Shown here: piece after piece, positions 1-11,807 of the stretch
How the letters are laid out: every line of letters starts with the position of its first letter
How positions within the stretch are numbered: the stretch's first letter is position 1
NCBI RefSeq assembly: GCF_030272615.1
Contig: NC_081411.1
Span: 211,128,744-211,188,743 of the forward strand
DNA: 60,000 bases
Direction: 5' to 3'
Source of the DNA: Cryptomeria japonica
Taxonomy: Eukaryota > Streptophyta > Pinopsida > Cupressales > Cupressaceae
The notes under the pieces: generated by a model
Database searches by the model: none
The model's input: only the letters and a program-made list of their open reading frames with translations
What the model was told of the DNA's origin: nothing
Translations under genes and position numbers: made by a program

Positions 1-297
1 ATGTGTAAAATTAGTTAAAGTAATTTCAAGGCCAATATTGTTTTAAAAATGTTGCGCAAATACATTAGAAAATTCATGAAAAGAATGAATTAATTGATGA
101 GGCAAGGAATAATACCAATGCAAAGCCTTATCTATAAATGTACATGTGAATATTTTTTTCATGAGTCTACTATCATAGGAAAAGTAACTACATAGTGTTT
201 GAAATGTTTTCACGTGAGTGTGAGGGTTACCTTTTCCATTGCATAACTCCAAATGAGGAACCTCCATATATTGTGAGACGAGCATAAACAATGTCAT
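1..297 (-). pseudogene. Ty3/gypsy gag (capsid) fragment, element E5, truncated by window edge
   Basis: The minus strand encodes part of a retrotransposon Gag capsid domain. The recognisable stretch contains the NGKGNPHTHVKTFQTLC segment followed by an ALHWYYSLP segment and a SFHEFSNVFAQHF segment, the usual order in plant Gag (Retrotrans_gag family). The reading frame meets a TAA just after the QHF residues at about position 42 and then continues in the same frame to the edge, so it is decayed. Upstream sequence (about 300-430) looks like further Gag in another frame, which suggests a frameshift. Gag would package the element RNA in cytoplasmic particles. The rest of the element would lie to the left of the window. 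It is a different Gag from those of E1 and E3. Confidence 0.75.
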
Positions 298-599
298 CAG
301 AAACTGGGCTACCCATATCTATTATAGAGATATTAAATTTGGATTGGGTTAAAGAAGTAAATTCTCATTGTAAGGATGAGATACTTTGATCTAGATTATT
401 TATAGTGACTTTGGTGGATGAGTCAAAACTGGACATATTGGATTGAGAGGGAGGTATTACAATAGGATAAATAGGTAGTGTATATGCTTAAAATTCATCA
501 TTTCTTAACTAGAATCAAAGGGAAATTATGAATCCCTATCTAATTAAAGAATCCTAACAAATATCAATGAAATAATCCAAACAAAGCAATAAGGGTGTA

Positions 600-1683
600 T
601 AATATTAATCAAAAATCCTTATTCCATGATCACATATAGATTCCATGGTTCTCCTCTTCTTTGTGGTATGATGACTCTCAGATATTGCATTGGTAACCTG
701 CAACTAACACAAAGATTCAAAGTTCGTGATTGTTGAAAATGAGGAATTGATCTTGAAATTATAGATTTTTGGAGAGGATTGATTGAGAGGTAGAACATAA
801 TTATTAAGAGGTGGAACTTAGTTGAGCTCACATGTTTATTAATAGTTGAACTATTGATTAGGAGGTGGCACATAATAGATTAAATAGTTAATTGTGTTAA
901 CTGATTGAAGAAAAATTGATTGAAAGACGAAAAATAATGATTGGAAGATAATTAAAGAATGATGCAATTAATCAATAAATTAAATTGATCAATTAAAATA
1001 GATTAAAAATTTAACTAGAGATGACTAGTTGAATGTTTTTTTGGAAAAAAGCAAAGTGAAAGATAGAAATAGAGGTTGGAAAGATAATTGATTTAATTTA
1101 GCATGTGTTTGAACTTTGATTTTGATTTTCAATTTAATCTTTGCATAAGAATTAATTCAAATATTGAATTTATTTTAAATTCAATTTGTTATTTTAATAT
1201 ATTTAGAACTTGACTTTGGAATTCAATTTGATTTTTGCAATCATGCACATGTATTTCGATTTTAGACGAAATTAGAAGAATGTGAATTGAATTTGAATTT
1301 GAATTTGAAATTGTAGACTTAATGAAAATAAATGAAACTAGGAGAATTAATAAAATTAAATGAAATTAGAATTTGGGGATTTGTAATTGGAATTAGAAGA
1401 ATTAATTAGTTAATCAAATAATTTAAAGAAATTATTTAATTATTTGGAAATTTAATTTAACTAAATAATAAAGTTTATTTAAATTAAAGGATAAAAATCA
1501 CAATTGATCAAATAATTAATATTTAGAAAAGGGAAATGATTAGAAATAGAAATATAATAATTAGTAAGATGATGAAGAAATGTGAATTTAGAAGAATAAG
1601 ATTATTAAATTAATTAAAGAATTATTTAATCAATTAGAGGAATAATTAGTATGTGATTAATGAGACTTTTTTAGGTGTCTACA
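600..1683 (-). repeat. Probable LTR of element E5 (right edge at 1683; left edge unresolved)
   Basis: The + strand reads TTTTTTAGGTGTCTACA ending at 1683. Read on the minus strand this is a TGTAGACACC start, the same as the outer end of the E2 LTRs (24365 and 35352). The following 800 bases are strongly AT-rich with runs of aatta/aaatt, like the U3 parts of the E2 and E3 LTRs. Its position upstream of the minus-strand gag fits a 5' LTR. I could not find a PBS or a clear left edge, and no second copy is in the window, so a solo or chance edge is possible. Confidence 0.35.
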
Positions 1684-1923
1684 GATGGATCTTGAGAATA
1701 GGAAGGTGGAAAATTATGATATGTATGTATCGAATATAGGTGTCACAAAAACAAAAGGTTAGTGGAAGAAGGTATGTTGGAGTATTGATTGATTTATTTT
1801 CCCTCACTACTTACATTTGTAGGATTAACATTTTGTGTAGAAGTATCCATGATGGAAGATGTATATGTAGACACATTAGGAAAATATTTAGGCATAGGAG
1901 GGTGAGTGCACCAAGATGGGCGA

Positions 1924-1949
1924 CCAAAAAGTTTTTGAAAACTTTTTGG
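1924..1949. repeat. 26-bp near-perfect palindrome
   Basis: The sequence runs CCAAAAAGTTTT then TGA then AAACTTTTTGG and equals its own reverse complement except around the centre. It lies in the noncoding stretch just right of the E5 LTR edge. It could form a cruciform or RNA hairpin; no function is implied. Confidence 0.6.
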
Positions 1950-2230
1950 CCCCCATTAGGCACTTTGGCACATGCCAAATAAGATGTGTGCCCTCTTTGA
2001 CATGTGTCAAATAGGGTGCATGCCTTATTTGGTGACAACAAAACTTGAAACTTCGTATAAAAACCAAAAAACTTTTTTCTTTCTTCATTTTTTCTACACA
2101 AGCCCCAAGTTTTATTCATTTTTTCAACCTCCATAATACATATGCAAAGGAGGACCATGTTTTTGCTCCCAAAGGTGTAAGGTCATCATCAAAATGGCAC
2201 CATGATGTTGAGAGAGTCAATGAAGTATGT

Positions 2231-2365
2231 ATAGAGAGAGATAGACAAACAGATAGAAAGACAGACAAAGAGATAGAGATAGAGACAGAGATAGAGACAG
2301 AGACAGAGACAGAGACAACGACAGATAGAGAGAGACAATGAGAGAGAGTGAGAGAGAGAGAGATG
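2231..2365. repeat. GA/GATA/GACA microsatellite
   Basis: A purine-rich compound simple repeat made of gaga, gata and gaca words, ending in an (ag)n run. It produces artificial repetitive frames on both strands. Confidence 0.9.
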
Positions 2366-2720
2366 GGGGAGGGAAAGAGAGGGATAAATCAAACAAAGAG
2401 ATGGGGTGATGCACGGGGGCTTCACTCAGTGAACCTAGGTTATAGAATGTGTGTTCATGGCATACAAAATAATCCCTCTATTTTCAAAAATTATTGCCAT
2501 AAACTCACTTTTTGTCACCCCCTCTTAATACATTAACTTGAATTAGAAGCACCCCTATTTTCAGCACATATTTTAATTTTTCATAGCTCGAATTAAAATG
2601 CCCCCTATTTTCACCAATAGGAAATATATTGTACCCTCATTTTTGGGATATTCAACCCCCCAATATGAATGCATGTGATACAATATTGCTTAGCCAGTGA
2701 AGCCCTCATGGGTGAGGAAG

Positions 2721-2885
2721 TTGAAAGAGAGGGAAAGAGAGACAACTGAGAGAGAGAGAGGGGGGAAGAAAGTTAAAGGGAAGCATGTGAAGAGAGAGAG
2801 AGAGAGAGTTAAAGGGAAGCATGTGACAAGAGGGAGTATAATATAAGAGACAAACCTGATAGAGGAAGAGAGAGATAGAGAAAAA
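2721..2885. repeat. GA-rich microsatellite with an internal tandem duplication
   Basis: An (ag)n-rich tract in which the block GTTAAAGGGAAGCATGTGA occurs twice (about 2772-2790 and 2808-2826), separated by an (ag)n run. It is a local tandem duplication within a simple repeat. Confidence 0.85.
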
Positions 2886-4707
2886 AAATCAATGTGAGAC
2901 AAATGGCATGCGCCAAATTGAAAATTTTTGTTTTTTGAATTTGGCACATGCAATATTTGGTGTGCACCAAAGTAACCGCCTTAAGAAAAACTAAGCGTTA
3001 GGATTGGATTTTCCTTTAGCATCCAACCTAAAGGCTTGAATGTCCTTCTCAAGCCTGAGACATGTATTTTTGCAAACATGCAAAATTTTCTCACATTTTT
3101 GTTGTTCTCTCTATTAGGTTTGCATGTGTTTCAATGCAAACAAATATAAATACCATGACAATGTCAAGCTCTCTCTTATCTATTCAACCATATAATTATT
3201 TTCACATTTTGATTATGTTAAGGTCTTCATCTCTAATTTATTTTGTTAGTGTGTATGTTTTTGTCAAAAATCAACATATCATATGTTGGGCATAGATTTT
3301 TACTCATACATCAAATTTTGAAACAAATTACATTTTTTGAAAGTAGACTCTATTATACACAATTTTTAAAAAAGAAAGAAAGAAATTTTGATTTTCAATT
3401 AGTTTCCACAAATTTCAAGGGGGGCACACTCAAATTTCTATTTTTCAGGATCTGTTCACTTTGAAAATTAGTAAAAATTATATATTCATTAATTAATTAA
3501 CCGAAAAATCTGGCATAAACTACATGGTGCTAGCTAATTTCTCACTGGAGAGATTTTAAAACTTCCAAAAAAAGTTGACATTTTAGGGGGAGCACACCAA
3601 GTGCTATGTTTTTTTTTGCAAGAAATAGGACCATTTTTTGTGCTCCCCATTTTTGAAACCCTTACCCTCCACCATTTGAAAAAAAAAGGTAGTTTAGAAA
3701 GTAGACTCGAAGCACTATTTCTCTTATTCTTGTTGCATCTTCATATTTTGAGTACATAACTATCTGCATTTTCTCATTGAAGTTCAGACTTTGCTGATTT
3801 AAAAAAAAATAGCAGCATCTTAAGACCCCTTTTTGGTTTCCCATCTTTGTGCACTTACCCAAGAATGGAATGCTTGATTTTGTTTATATGATTAGGAAGG
3901 CCAAGGGCTTTGACACAAATTTTTGTTGGCATAACATTAGTGTCCATAATACGAGAAATTACAAACAACACTTCCATACCATTTTCATCACTTTGAATCA
4001 TTCTCCGCAAGCCTTAAATCAAGGTTAACTATTTGAATGTTCTTGACCCATCCATTGTTTAATTTTATCTAACTCAAGGTCAAGCTTGAACAATTGGCCA
4101 ATAATTACTCGATTTAAGGAGTCATTCTCATCATGAGAAGTGTGAGGGGATTTTTTCTCCATAGTGTTAGGTATATCTTGTGTAGGAATAGAGGATTCAC
4201 CAAAGTTCTCATGGATGGCCTAGTCAACCCAAGCTCACACTCCTTAGTACTGAAACTTTGGGAAGCCATAAGTCTATAACTTCTTCTCACCAAGATATTG
4301 GGTTTAGGTGAAAGGGTAGTGTAACTCATACAGAAAGAGGACAAAGCTAATAGAATAGATTTGTACTCATAATACCTCTCATACAATTGATAATGCAATA
4401 AAAAGCTAAGATTAAACAATACAATTTTCCCATAAACTGATTGATTAACCAATAAAATGCATTAAATAACGATAGATTTGATCAATAAATGCTTATAAAT
4501 TTGTAATAATATGCAAGTATAATCATATTTATGCATATAAATAAAAAACTCTCTAACCCATAAGTCAATATCATCAAAATATTTAGGGTTTTTGTGAATT
4601 AGACCTCTAAATTTATGTAATTTAAGTGCATAAATGATGTATTTCAGAAATGATTGCAAATGTGAAATAATTTAAATGCATACAAATCATATCAAAATTA
4701 ATGCATG

Positions 4708-4726
4708 CACTATGTTGGGTTCACAA
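4708..4726 (-). promoter_or_regulatory. PBS-like site (weak)
   Basis: The + strand carries GTTGGGTTCAC (4714-4724), an 11-base exact match to the core of the E2 primer-binding site at 33747-33765, in the same orientation. A TG that could start an LTR occurs at 4735. If real, it marks the 5' LTR of a further minus-strand element whose promoter could be the TATAAATA at 19104-19111, beyond the E1 insertion. Evidence is thin. Confidence 0.25.
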
Positions 4727-5083
4727 CTTCAATCATGAAAACTAGGAACTAGACCTATTTCCACAATGCTTACATTTAAGGAGAGGGGTGAATCCACTTG
4801 GCTCAATATCAAATCTAATTGAAAAGCACTGATAACAATTTAGATTCAAGTCTCCTTGTTTGAGTTGAAAATTAATTATGGAAAGCTATAAATTGAATGC
4901 AAGATCTAGGGTTAAAGGTGTAAAATTGACATAAATTAACATGAAGAAGTAGCTTTAAATTTAATTTTTAGACATAAGTACAGATCTAGAACCAAGGATT
5001 TGAGTGGAACCTTTGTCTCAAATTTGGGTCTTAAAGTGTGAGATAATGATGGTTTGGGTGATCTTGCCCTCAAAATGTCAAAT

Positions 5084-5088
5084 GTGGG
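5084..5088. repeat. E1 target-site duplication, left copy (GTGGG)
   Basis: GTGGG directly precedes the left LTR and is repeated at 18900-18904 directly after the right LTR. A 5-bp duplication is the normal product of Ty3/gypsy integrase. Confidence 0.9.
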
Positions 5089-6089
5089 TGTTGACTCTGA
5101 ATTTTACTTTGGAGACAAACAGCCTTATGGGAAATTCAATGATGGGCGACCGATTGCGCAAGGTTCACTAAATGACCTTCGGGATTGATAAGCCAGCTCT
5201 TCCTTGGTGTTTTGAGGAAAGGGGAAGAAAGAAACACTTTAAAATAGTAAAAACTAGGCTACTGAAGCGATGCGTCAGAGCATATTTTAAGAAGATGTGA
5301 GTACATAAAAACCAACTACATATGATTTTTTTGAACCCATTCAACAATCTACAAGTTTGGATCATAAACACAACCAAGGTTCAATCAAATCTCTCTGTAA
5401 CATAAAGAAATACATATAATGCATTTACTAGATAACAAGTGTAACACATAGTTTAATCAGCAAAATCTTAGATATATATATTGCTGAAGTCTTTGAAAAT
5501 CCTAATAGAAAAGCACATAAAAGACCATTAATGCATACTGAGAGTAAAGTCTCACAAAGGCCATAGGCACAGTTTGATTGAACTTCTTCAAAAAACAATA
5601 AAATAGTTTTTAAGGCTGAAAATACCACTAAGAAACTTAATTATCCTTGCAAATTTTTGAATGCCCTCAATAGGGAAAAAAACTAAACTAAATAGAGCCT
5701 CCAGCTCCCAACAAACTCAAACTCCATCACCTTTTCTTTTCGCACATCGTGGGCCGCTTAACAGATTTACTAAACAAACCACCCCTGAAGTTGTTAGCCC
5801 CTGAAGTTATTAGTCCCATGGTGCTCTTCTTTGCAGGCATACGACAAAAGAGTCACGATAAAAAAATAGCGGGTGGAGGGACCAAAAAGATGTCTCTATA
5901 TGAACAACCCATGCCACGTGGCATCTCGACGCTATTGCAAAAGCAAAAAGAGAGAAGCAAGCGCACAGAACCCCCACCGACCTGACAACTATCCTGTCTG
6001 ATGCATGCAAGCAAGAGGGACAAAAAGAGGTGGGGCCACCAAAAATAGCAAAATGCTGCCCGCGGACCAATCCCAAAATAATGTTAACA
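5089..6089 (-). repeat. E1 3' LTR
   Basis: A 1.0 kb repeat matching 17874-18899. It starts TGTTGACTCTGA and ends ATGTTAACA, giving short inverted ends TGTTGAC and GTTAACA. A run of alternating TA at 5472-5482 is a possible TATA box for minus-strand transcription. Compared with the other copy it lacks a short tandem copy of an agcccctaaagttatta block. Confidence 0.92.
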
Positions 6090-6099
6090 TTTCTTGGTG

Positions 6100-9000
6100 A
6101 CTAAAAGGGGAATTCTTCCTGCAGAAATCTTAGAACCCAAAAACTCTGGTTCGCAGACAAGGCCTTATGGTAAAACAAGGTGGAGCGAGTCGAAAGCCTA
6201 TTGTATTTGCAACCACTCATCTTCAAGGGGCAACACCTGCGCTTCTAAATTCTAGAAATTGTACTCCAAATAAATCACTTCGTCAAAAGGCAAGGATGAT
6301 GGCTCATCCTAGACTAGCTTTAGGAGAGTGGAGAGTTGGGCCAGAGGGTGTAAAAGACACTCGACCTCATCCGCTGAAATAGGATTGCCTAGACCTTGCA
6401 AGAAAGTTCTATCTTCTTGCAAATGCTCAATCTAGCTTAGTATTTTCTCAATCTCTAGCACAGTACCATCTGTAGGAAAAGGAGAAGGTAGGCCCAATAA
6501 AACAAACCTCTCTATGTGCTACTTTATGTCCGGAACTGAAAACTACAGAGGTGCAAGAGCTTCTAAAGCCTGCATGATTTCCCTGTGCCGATTGATGAAA
6601 ACATTCATCCTTCTGATCAATTTCCGACGGTCCAGAATTACCTTTTCCTTTAATTCTTCATCTTGAGTAGAGTGCAGCAAATGGAAAAGATCTCAAGCCA
6701 CCGGGAGCTTAGGACCGATGACAAGCATATAACTACTTATGAGGGTGTTGGCCTCGACACGAAGGGACTGTACATCATTAAGGAATCTTAGTACAGAGTA
6801 CAGTGAAGGGTAGTACTGCTTGACCTTTTTCCAATTAAAAACATATAAATCTATTAAAATAAGGGAAAAGTCTCGAGAAATCTCCACAGGGGGAGGAATG
6901 TTTAGCAATCGTGAGATCTCCTCACCTTTTGTCATTACTTCACCCTATAGCTCTCTGCACCTATTTTGTTCAGCAACCACTTGTCTTTCTAGCACGTGGA
7001 TCCTTACGTTTCCATCCTGTATCGCTTGCCGAAGTTGCACAACACCATCCTTTTCTTGGTGCAAAAGAACCTCCACATCTTGCAATTTCTTCTCGGCTAG
7101 CTCTAGGCTAGTTTCCTTTTCGCGCAACTCTACCTCAAACCTTGATTTACTTTCTGAGAGAATCACTTAGTTGTTGGGCATAATCCTCCTTTAGGTGGAC
7201 TTCCTCATGCAGTTGCGCCTGAATTTGCATGGCATCCTTAGAAGCTGCTTTCAGTTGCTGAATTTCTTGATCTCTTTCTTGCAATTCTTTTAAGGCCACG
7301 TTTCTGGTTGCCTCCTAACCTTTCAACTGTGTACCCATATTATTAAGGGTAGATGGTAACTTTCCCTTTTCAGTGTTAGCCTGAGTTACCAATCCCTGCA
7401 GACAATTGATCTTGACACGGAGAGCTTTATCTTCTTTTCTTTGCTAGGTCAGAGATTCTCAGAGTTAAGCATTCTCTACTTGCATTTTCTCCAAGTGATG
7501 ACTTTTTTTGATGAAGTCCGAAGAGATAGCCTTTGATGTTTCCTCCATTAATTCAACCTTATCGGACATTGTAGCATTCAAAAGGTTAACACTGATAGCA
7601 TGCAGGTCATAATCACTGGGCCTCATTTCTGACTTTGGTTTGTTGACTTTGGGGAAACTAATTGCAAAGAACAGACTCTGCTTCTCTTCACTTAAATGAG
7701 TTTGCACATGTGGGCGGATTCGCCTGGCACCATCCTTTTCTTTTTTTTTAAATGTTATTCCAACACGAGCGGTCTTGGAATAAGTAACTTGCTATTGGTA
7801 GGCATCGGGGTTAGCAATAGCTTGACCTACAAATGCAGCACCAGGGGGAATTGCAAAGGGAAACTAGGAAATGGGGCCATCAAAAGCAGTTTGGATAGGA
7901 CGTGACAATGTCATGGGAGAAAATAATGGGATGAAGGGAGGGGCTCCTAGGATGAATGTATCAGCAGAAGTTGTTCTAACAATTGAGGGAGGAGTGGACT
8001 CTCCAAAACCAAGCCTACGTGAGACGGTGGCTGCTTCTAACATCTGGGTGGAAAAAGTTGTGGATACAAAGGCAAGACCTTGAAGCAGGATTGAAACTTG
8101 TGGAAAAGTATCAAATGGGCCAACCAGTGCTCTGATTGGTGCTAGGGTAAGGGCAGTGGGAATCTGAGCATGCATATCTATGACACGGGCAACAGAAGAA
8201 ATATTAGCTTGAGAAGAGGAAAATGGTGAGGAAGAGCATACATGGACTGTGTGGGTAGTCAACCTCAGAGGATCCGACGGCTTGTCTAAGACTTGAGAGG
8301 ATGAACCTTTCATTTCAGAGCCCAAATACTGCCTTTTGCTGGGAGGGTCCTCTTGAAACTTCTTCTCAACTTTCCTTTTACTAGTTTGGGAGTGAGGTCT
8401 ATGAGCAGTAACGTCGAGAGGGGGGAGAGTACTAAGCTCATTTCCCCTCTCTTCAATATTTATAATTTCAATCTCTTTCTACTAGGTGATCTCAGGAGAT
8501 GAATACCCACGTGGTGAGCTATCACCTATTCCCTTGTCAAATCCATTTTATTGGTACCATTCAAGATCAAAACGCTCATCCAAAGGAACTTTCTCAATGT
8601 TTGCTCTGGGATGATTTATTTCTTGCTGGTAGATCCAAAAATCCTCCCGTTTTCTCCAAGGCCAAGTGTTTACCTCCATGGTCTCATGCATAGCTCAAGG
8701 AATGGGCTTTATAGGGTTGTACCTTTACAAAACAGAGTAAAAAATCAACTAGGGGGCCACACGAGCATGGGAAAATCATTGAGACCCACATATAGGCTTG
8801 GTTCATCCACCTATAGATTAGCGTGTTGTTCTATTACAATCTACAGCTCATGTTTAACCATATTCTTCCTGCGAGACAGGCACCCATCTGGGTCATAGCT
8901 CCAAAAGTCATCAATCACCAACAGCCCAAGTTGCACTAGCTTTGATGTCAAGACATTCTCCACGATACCTCGATGAACTAGGGTGATGGGATCAATAGCC

Positions 9001-10177
9001 TTATTATCCTCGTTGATTGAGGTGTCATGTTTCCTGGACCCTGTAGCTTTCTCCACCCATACTAGTTGGCGAGCGATCTCGAGAGAAAGAGCCCTCTTTG
9101 TGAAGTATGTAGGTAGACAGAAAGGTTCCTTAGAGAAACCATGGATTTGAACAAAAGAGAAATCACTACCTATGAACCAGTCACAGGGGGGTCGTTCATT
9201 ACAAATCTAGTTCATTTGAATTTGTGAAAAGTGAGAGAGTGGCTCAATGGGAATGATGCCAAAATCCTTTAAGGCAAGAGTTAAGAAACAATCAGAAAAT
9301 TGGTGAGCATCATAGGAGGACAAAAAAATGGGTGTCTAGACTGAAACTGGCATTCTATTTTCTACTTCATCGTTGTTGACCAGTTTGATAAACCGGCTGA
9401 AGAAGGCTTTGTTTTGATGTAAGAGCAAGTGAACCAAGACTGAGGAGAACCTAAAATACCAAATCTGGTGGAACTTGGATAATTGCTTTACCATTTCGCT
9501 GGCTATCAGGTCAGAGAAATCGAAATGGAAAGCTTCTTTCTATTTTCGGTATTTAAAAAGGAAACCCATCATTATAGTCGTAATCTCCCAGTCATTTTCA
9601 TGACCGCACAACCAGGCAAGAATGGATGAAATATCTTTAAGGTCCTCATTCTTTAGATTTCTGTAAGACAAGGGTAGCATTGGGGGGTCTAATGACTGGT
9701 TCTAGTTCAAGATGTTGTTACAAAAAGAGACCGCATCTTTTCTTGAGTTCCAGTATTCCTCCATGGTAGAATCCGAGAATACCTTTGTTGCTTCAAAAAA
9801 AGGGCAACACATCATGTCCTTTATGGCATTTGGTGATATGACCACCCTTAAAGAAAGACCATTGGTAGAGTAGGAATTGGGGTCGAAAACATTGGCAATC
9901 GCTGCCACAAGCTCTGGATAGTGCGGGACCATTGGGACTATAAATTGAGGAGTCCCACTTTGCCAGAAGTGGGCTGCTTGTGGAGCTTTGGCTCCATGAC
10001 ATCTTCGAACGGGTCTATCACTGTTGTGGTATTTCGGGTAACCGTCTATGATTTGGCTTTCGTCCTTGGATATTCTGACTTGGGCAGAAAATCATGAGAG
10101 GCATATGAGAGTTGGCCAAGGACATCGGCCCACAATGCTTCCTGAGCAAGGGCTGAAGAGGTAGCTTCAACTTCCAT
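6100..10177 (-). pseudogene. E1 sense ORF2 between pol and 3' LTR, unknown function, coiled coil at C-terminus
   Basis: Downstream of the antisense ORF, the minus strand carries about 1,350 codons of coherent but broken coding sequence. A likely start is the ATG at 10177 (MEVEATSSALAQEALWADVL). Recognisable stretches are 9932-9702 (VPHYPELVAAIANVFDPNSY, SPNAIKDMMCCPFFEATKVF, then MEEYWNSRK), a continuation with FHQIWYFRFSSVLVHLLLHQ, 9056-8841 (VHRGIVENVLTSKLVQLGLL then SYDPDGCLSRRKN), a Ser/Thr/Pro-rich middle (8325-7864), and heptad-rich coiled coil (7707-7465 and 7166-6945, LELAEKKLQDVEVLLHQEKD). The segments lie in different frames, so there are indels. I do not recognise the domain. Coding may continue to about 6100, close to the LTR. 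Confidence 0.6.
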
Positions 10178-10568
10178 CTCTTACTCGTTAAAAATTTATT
10201 TCTCAATTCTCTGCCCAGCTCTGACTAAAGGATGAGTTGATAGAATGAAATAAAATCTGGCGGATCCTTCTCTTTAATGCATGGCATGCCTAGGTCACTG
10301 CAAAAGAAAAGTACTTAGGAATGGGCACCCATTTTGCATGTATGCCAACTCATTTTTTAGGGTTGAAAAAACTTATGAGGAGGATTGGCACTGCCATTTG
10401 TGATTACTAAGAGAGTGCTAGGACTACTCACTATTAGTCGAGCCACTTGCAACGATTTGCTTGTACGAAGGATTTTTCCCCTTAATTAAGATAATCTTGC
10501 GCCCACTGGGGTGGCACGAGGTGAAGCAATCTTGCGGGGATTTTGCTTTAAAATTGATGTACCTTTAA

Positions 10569-11522
10569 CAAAATGCATGGCACTCAGGTACATGTCCATT
10601 CCAATCGAGGTATTGGCCTGGTAGCTTGCCATTTATGAAAACCTGTCAGCAAGTATTATTTCCCTTGTGCCAATTTATACCGAAAGGTTGGCACGTTGGA
10701 GATTGGGAGTACTGGCATTGTCATTATTCATCACCTGGAGCTGAGAAATCTTATAAATATGCATTTTTGGACATTCCTCCTTATATTACCAGCTTTAATG
10801 ATGAGGTTTTATGAAAGATGGATACTCCTATCGGGCTCGTTAGCAGTAAGGCACGGGTTGCTTTTATTGGCAACATTTCTGATCAAAGGTTGCAGAGGAT
10901 GACAAAGAGGAAGAATCCTCTGATCATCACTGCCATCAAATGGGTTCTTGAAGAGGATTTCATAGATAATGCTGACCACTACCGAGTTAACTTGAACATT
11001 TTCTCACACTTCGTGGCTTCTCTACTTGATCTTGGGACTGGTGGGTATGAGGCCTCTAAGCTTACGGTAGCTCTCTTCTTAGGAGACTATCTGGGAGGTT
11101 TGGAAGAGGTTGTAGCCTACTACATTCCTTTTCAAGGTTTACCTCTGGCGACAGACCTATAGCGGTTCATTACATCTGGGGAAGAAGTGTCTTGGTATCC
11201 ACTCGTCGGTGGACTACGGACTATGATGCTATCTGCTCATCACTTATGGACAGAGCTTGCCATTGAATTCCTTCTTTGTATTTTTCTAATCATCCCCATC
11301 TCGGCTAGTCTTGACTAGTATACTGGCTTTAGGGACTATATATCTCCATGGGTCCTGACTTTGGACATTCTCCCTGACTTGGTCCTCATCATCACAGCTG
11401 AAACTTTAGGAATTGCTTCTGATTAGGAGTGGTCGAGAGAGGAGGATGTAGAGGACAACACCAAAGACTCTGATTCCCTCATGGAGGAGTAGGAAGATGA
11501 AGACAATTTTGTTGTGACATAG
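10569..11522 (+). pseudogene. E1 antisense ORF of unknown function
   Basis: A single + strand frame runs from 10569 to a TAG at 11520-11522 (about 317 codons) and is broken only by one TGA (about 10812) and four TAG codons. It opposes the element's own sense. The N-terminal part is rich in W, Y and H (GWHVGDWEYWHCHY). The middle is hydrophobic/helical (FSHFVASLLDLGTGG, KLTVALFLGDYLGGLEEV). The C-terminus is acidic (EEDVEDNTKDSDSLMEE then EDEDN). It does not match the PMD of E2-E4, and I do not recognise it. Antisense ORFs between pol and the 3' LTR are known in some Tat elements. The start is uncertain because an upstream exon could exist. The restricted stop pattern suggests real coding history. 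Confidence 0.6.
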
Positions 11523-11807
11523 CCCCCACTCTTCTTGTCCTGCTTCTTGCTTAGAGATAGCCTTGTCTTCTCTCTGTTTTGACTTTTGACAAATGCGGTC
11601 AGAGGCCTTTCTCAATATTGTAAATCTTCATATACATACTCAAAATATGATAATCTTATTTTTCTTTAGTAATGGCATATTTGAGTGTCTCTTTCCTTTC
11701 ATTAATAATGGCATTTTGAGCTGGCAACATTACCCATAGAGAAAGAAATAAAATAAAATCACACACAAAAGCACTAATTACATTATGTATAGTTAAGAGG
11801 CGCTAAG
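11523..11807. other. E1 spacer between antisense ORF and pol end
   Basis: About 285 bases separate the stop of the antisense ORF (11522) from the pol stop (11808), so the two ORFs are convergent. No feature is seen beyond AT-rich noncoding sequence. Confidence 0.6.

Larger units (their letters stand above)
1684..4707. other. Noncoding stretch; no gene seen
   Basis: No open frame here resembles a known protein. The stretch holds GA-rich microsatellites (2231-2365 and 2721-2885), a near-perfect palindrome (1924-1949), several CA/TG-rich words of the ggcacatgcc type around 1970 and 2940, and a TATAAAAA box on the + strand at about 2056. Long leucine/serine-rich frames at 2189-2425 and 2690-2953 come only from the GA repeats. 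It is probably old retroelement leader or flanking debris. Confidence 0.5.

Noticed and set aside
2045-2341. Possible + strand LTR promoter (TATAAAAA at 2056) and short ORF
   Set aside because: No second LTR, PBS or target duplication could be matched to it.
2189-2425. Leu/Ser-rich frames over GA repeats
   Set aside because: They arise only from the microsatellite; similar frames exist on both strands with no conserved domain.
6090-6130. Search for a polypurine tract beside the E1 3' LTR
   Set aside because: Only short purine runs are present on the minus strand; none is convincing.
8499-8898. Overlapping + strand ORFs within E1 ORF2
   Set aside because: The opposite strand has the coherent coding signal (VHRGIVENVLTSKL and neighbours); these are shadows.
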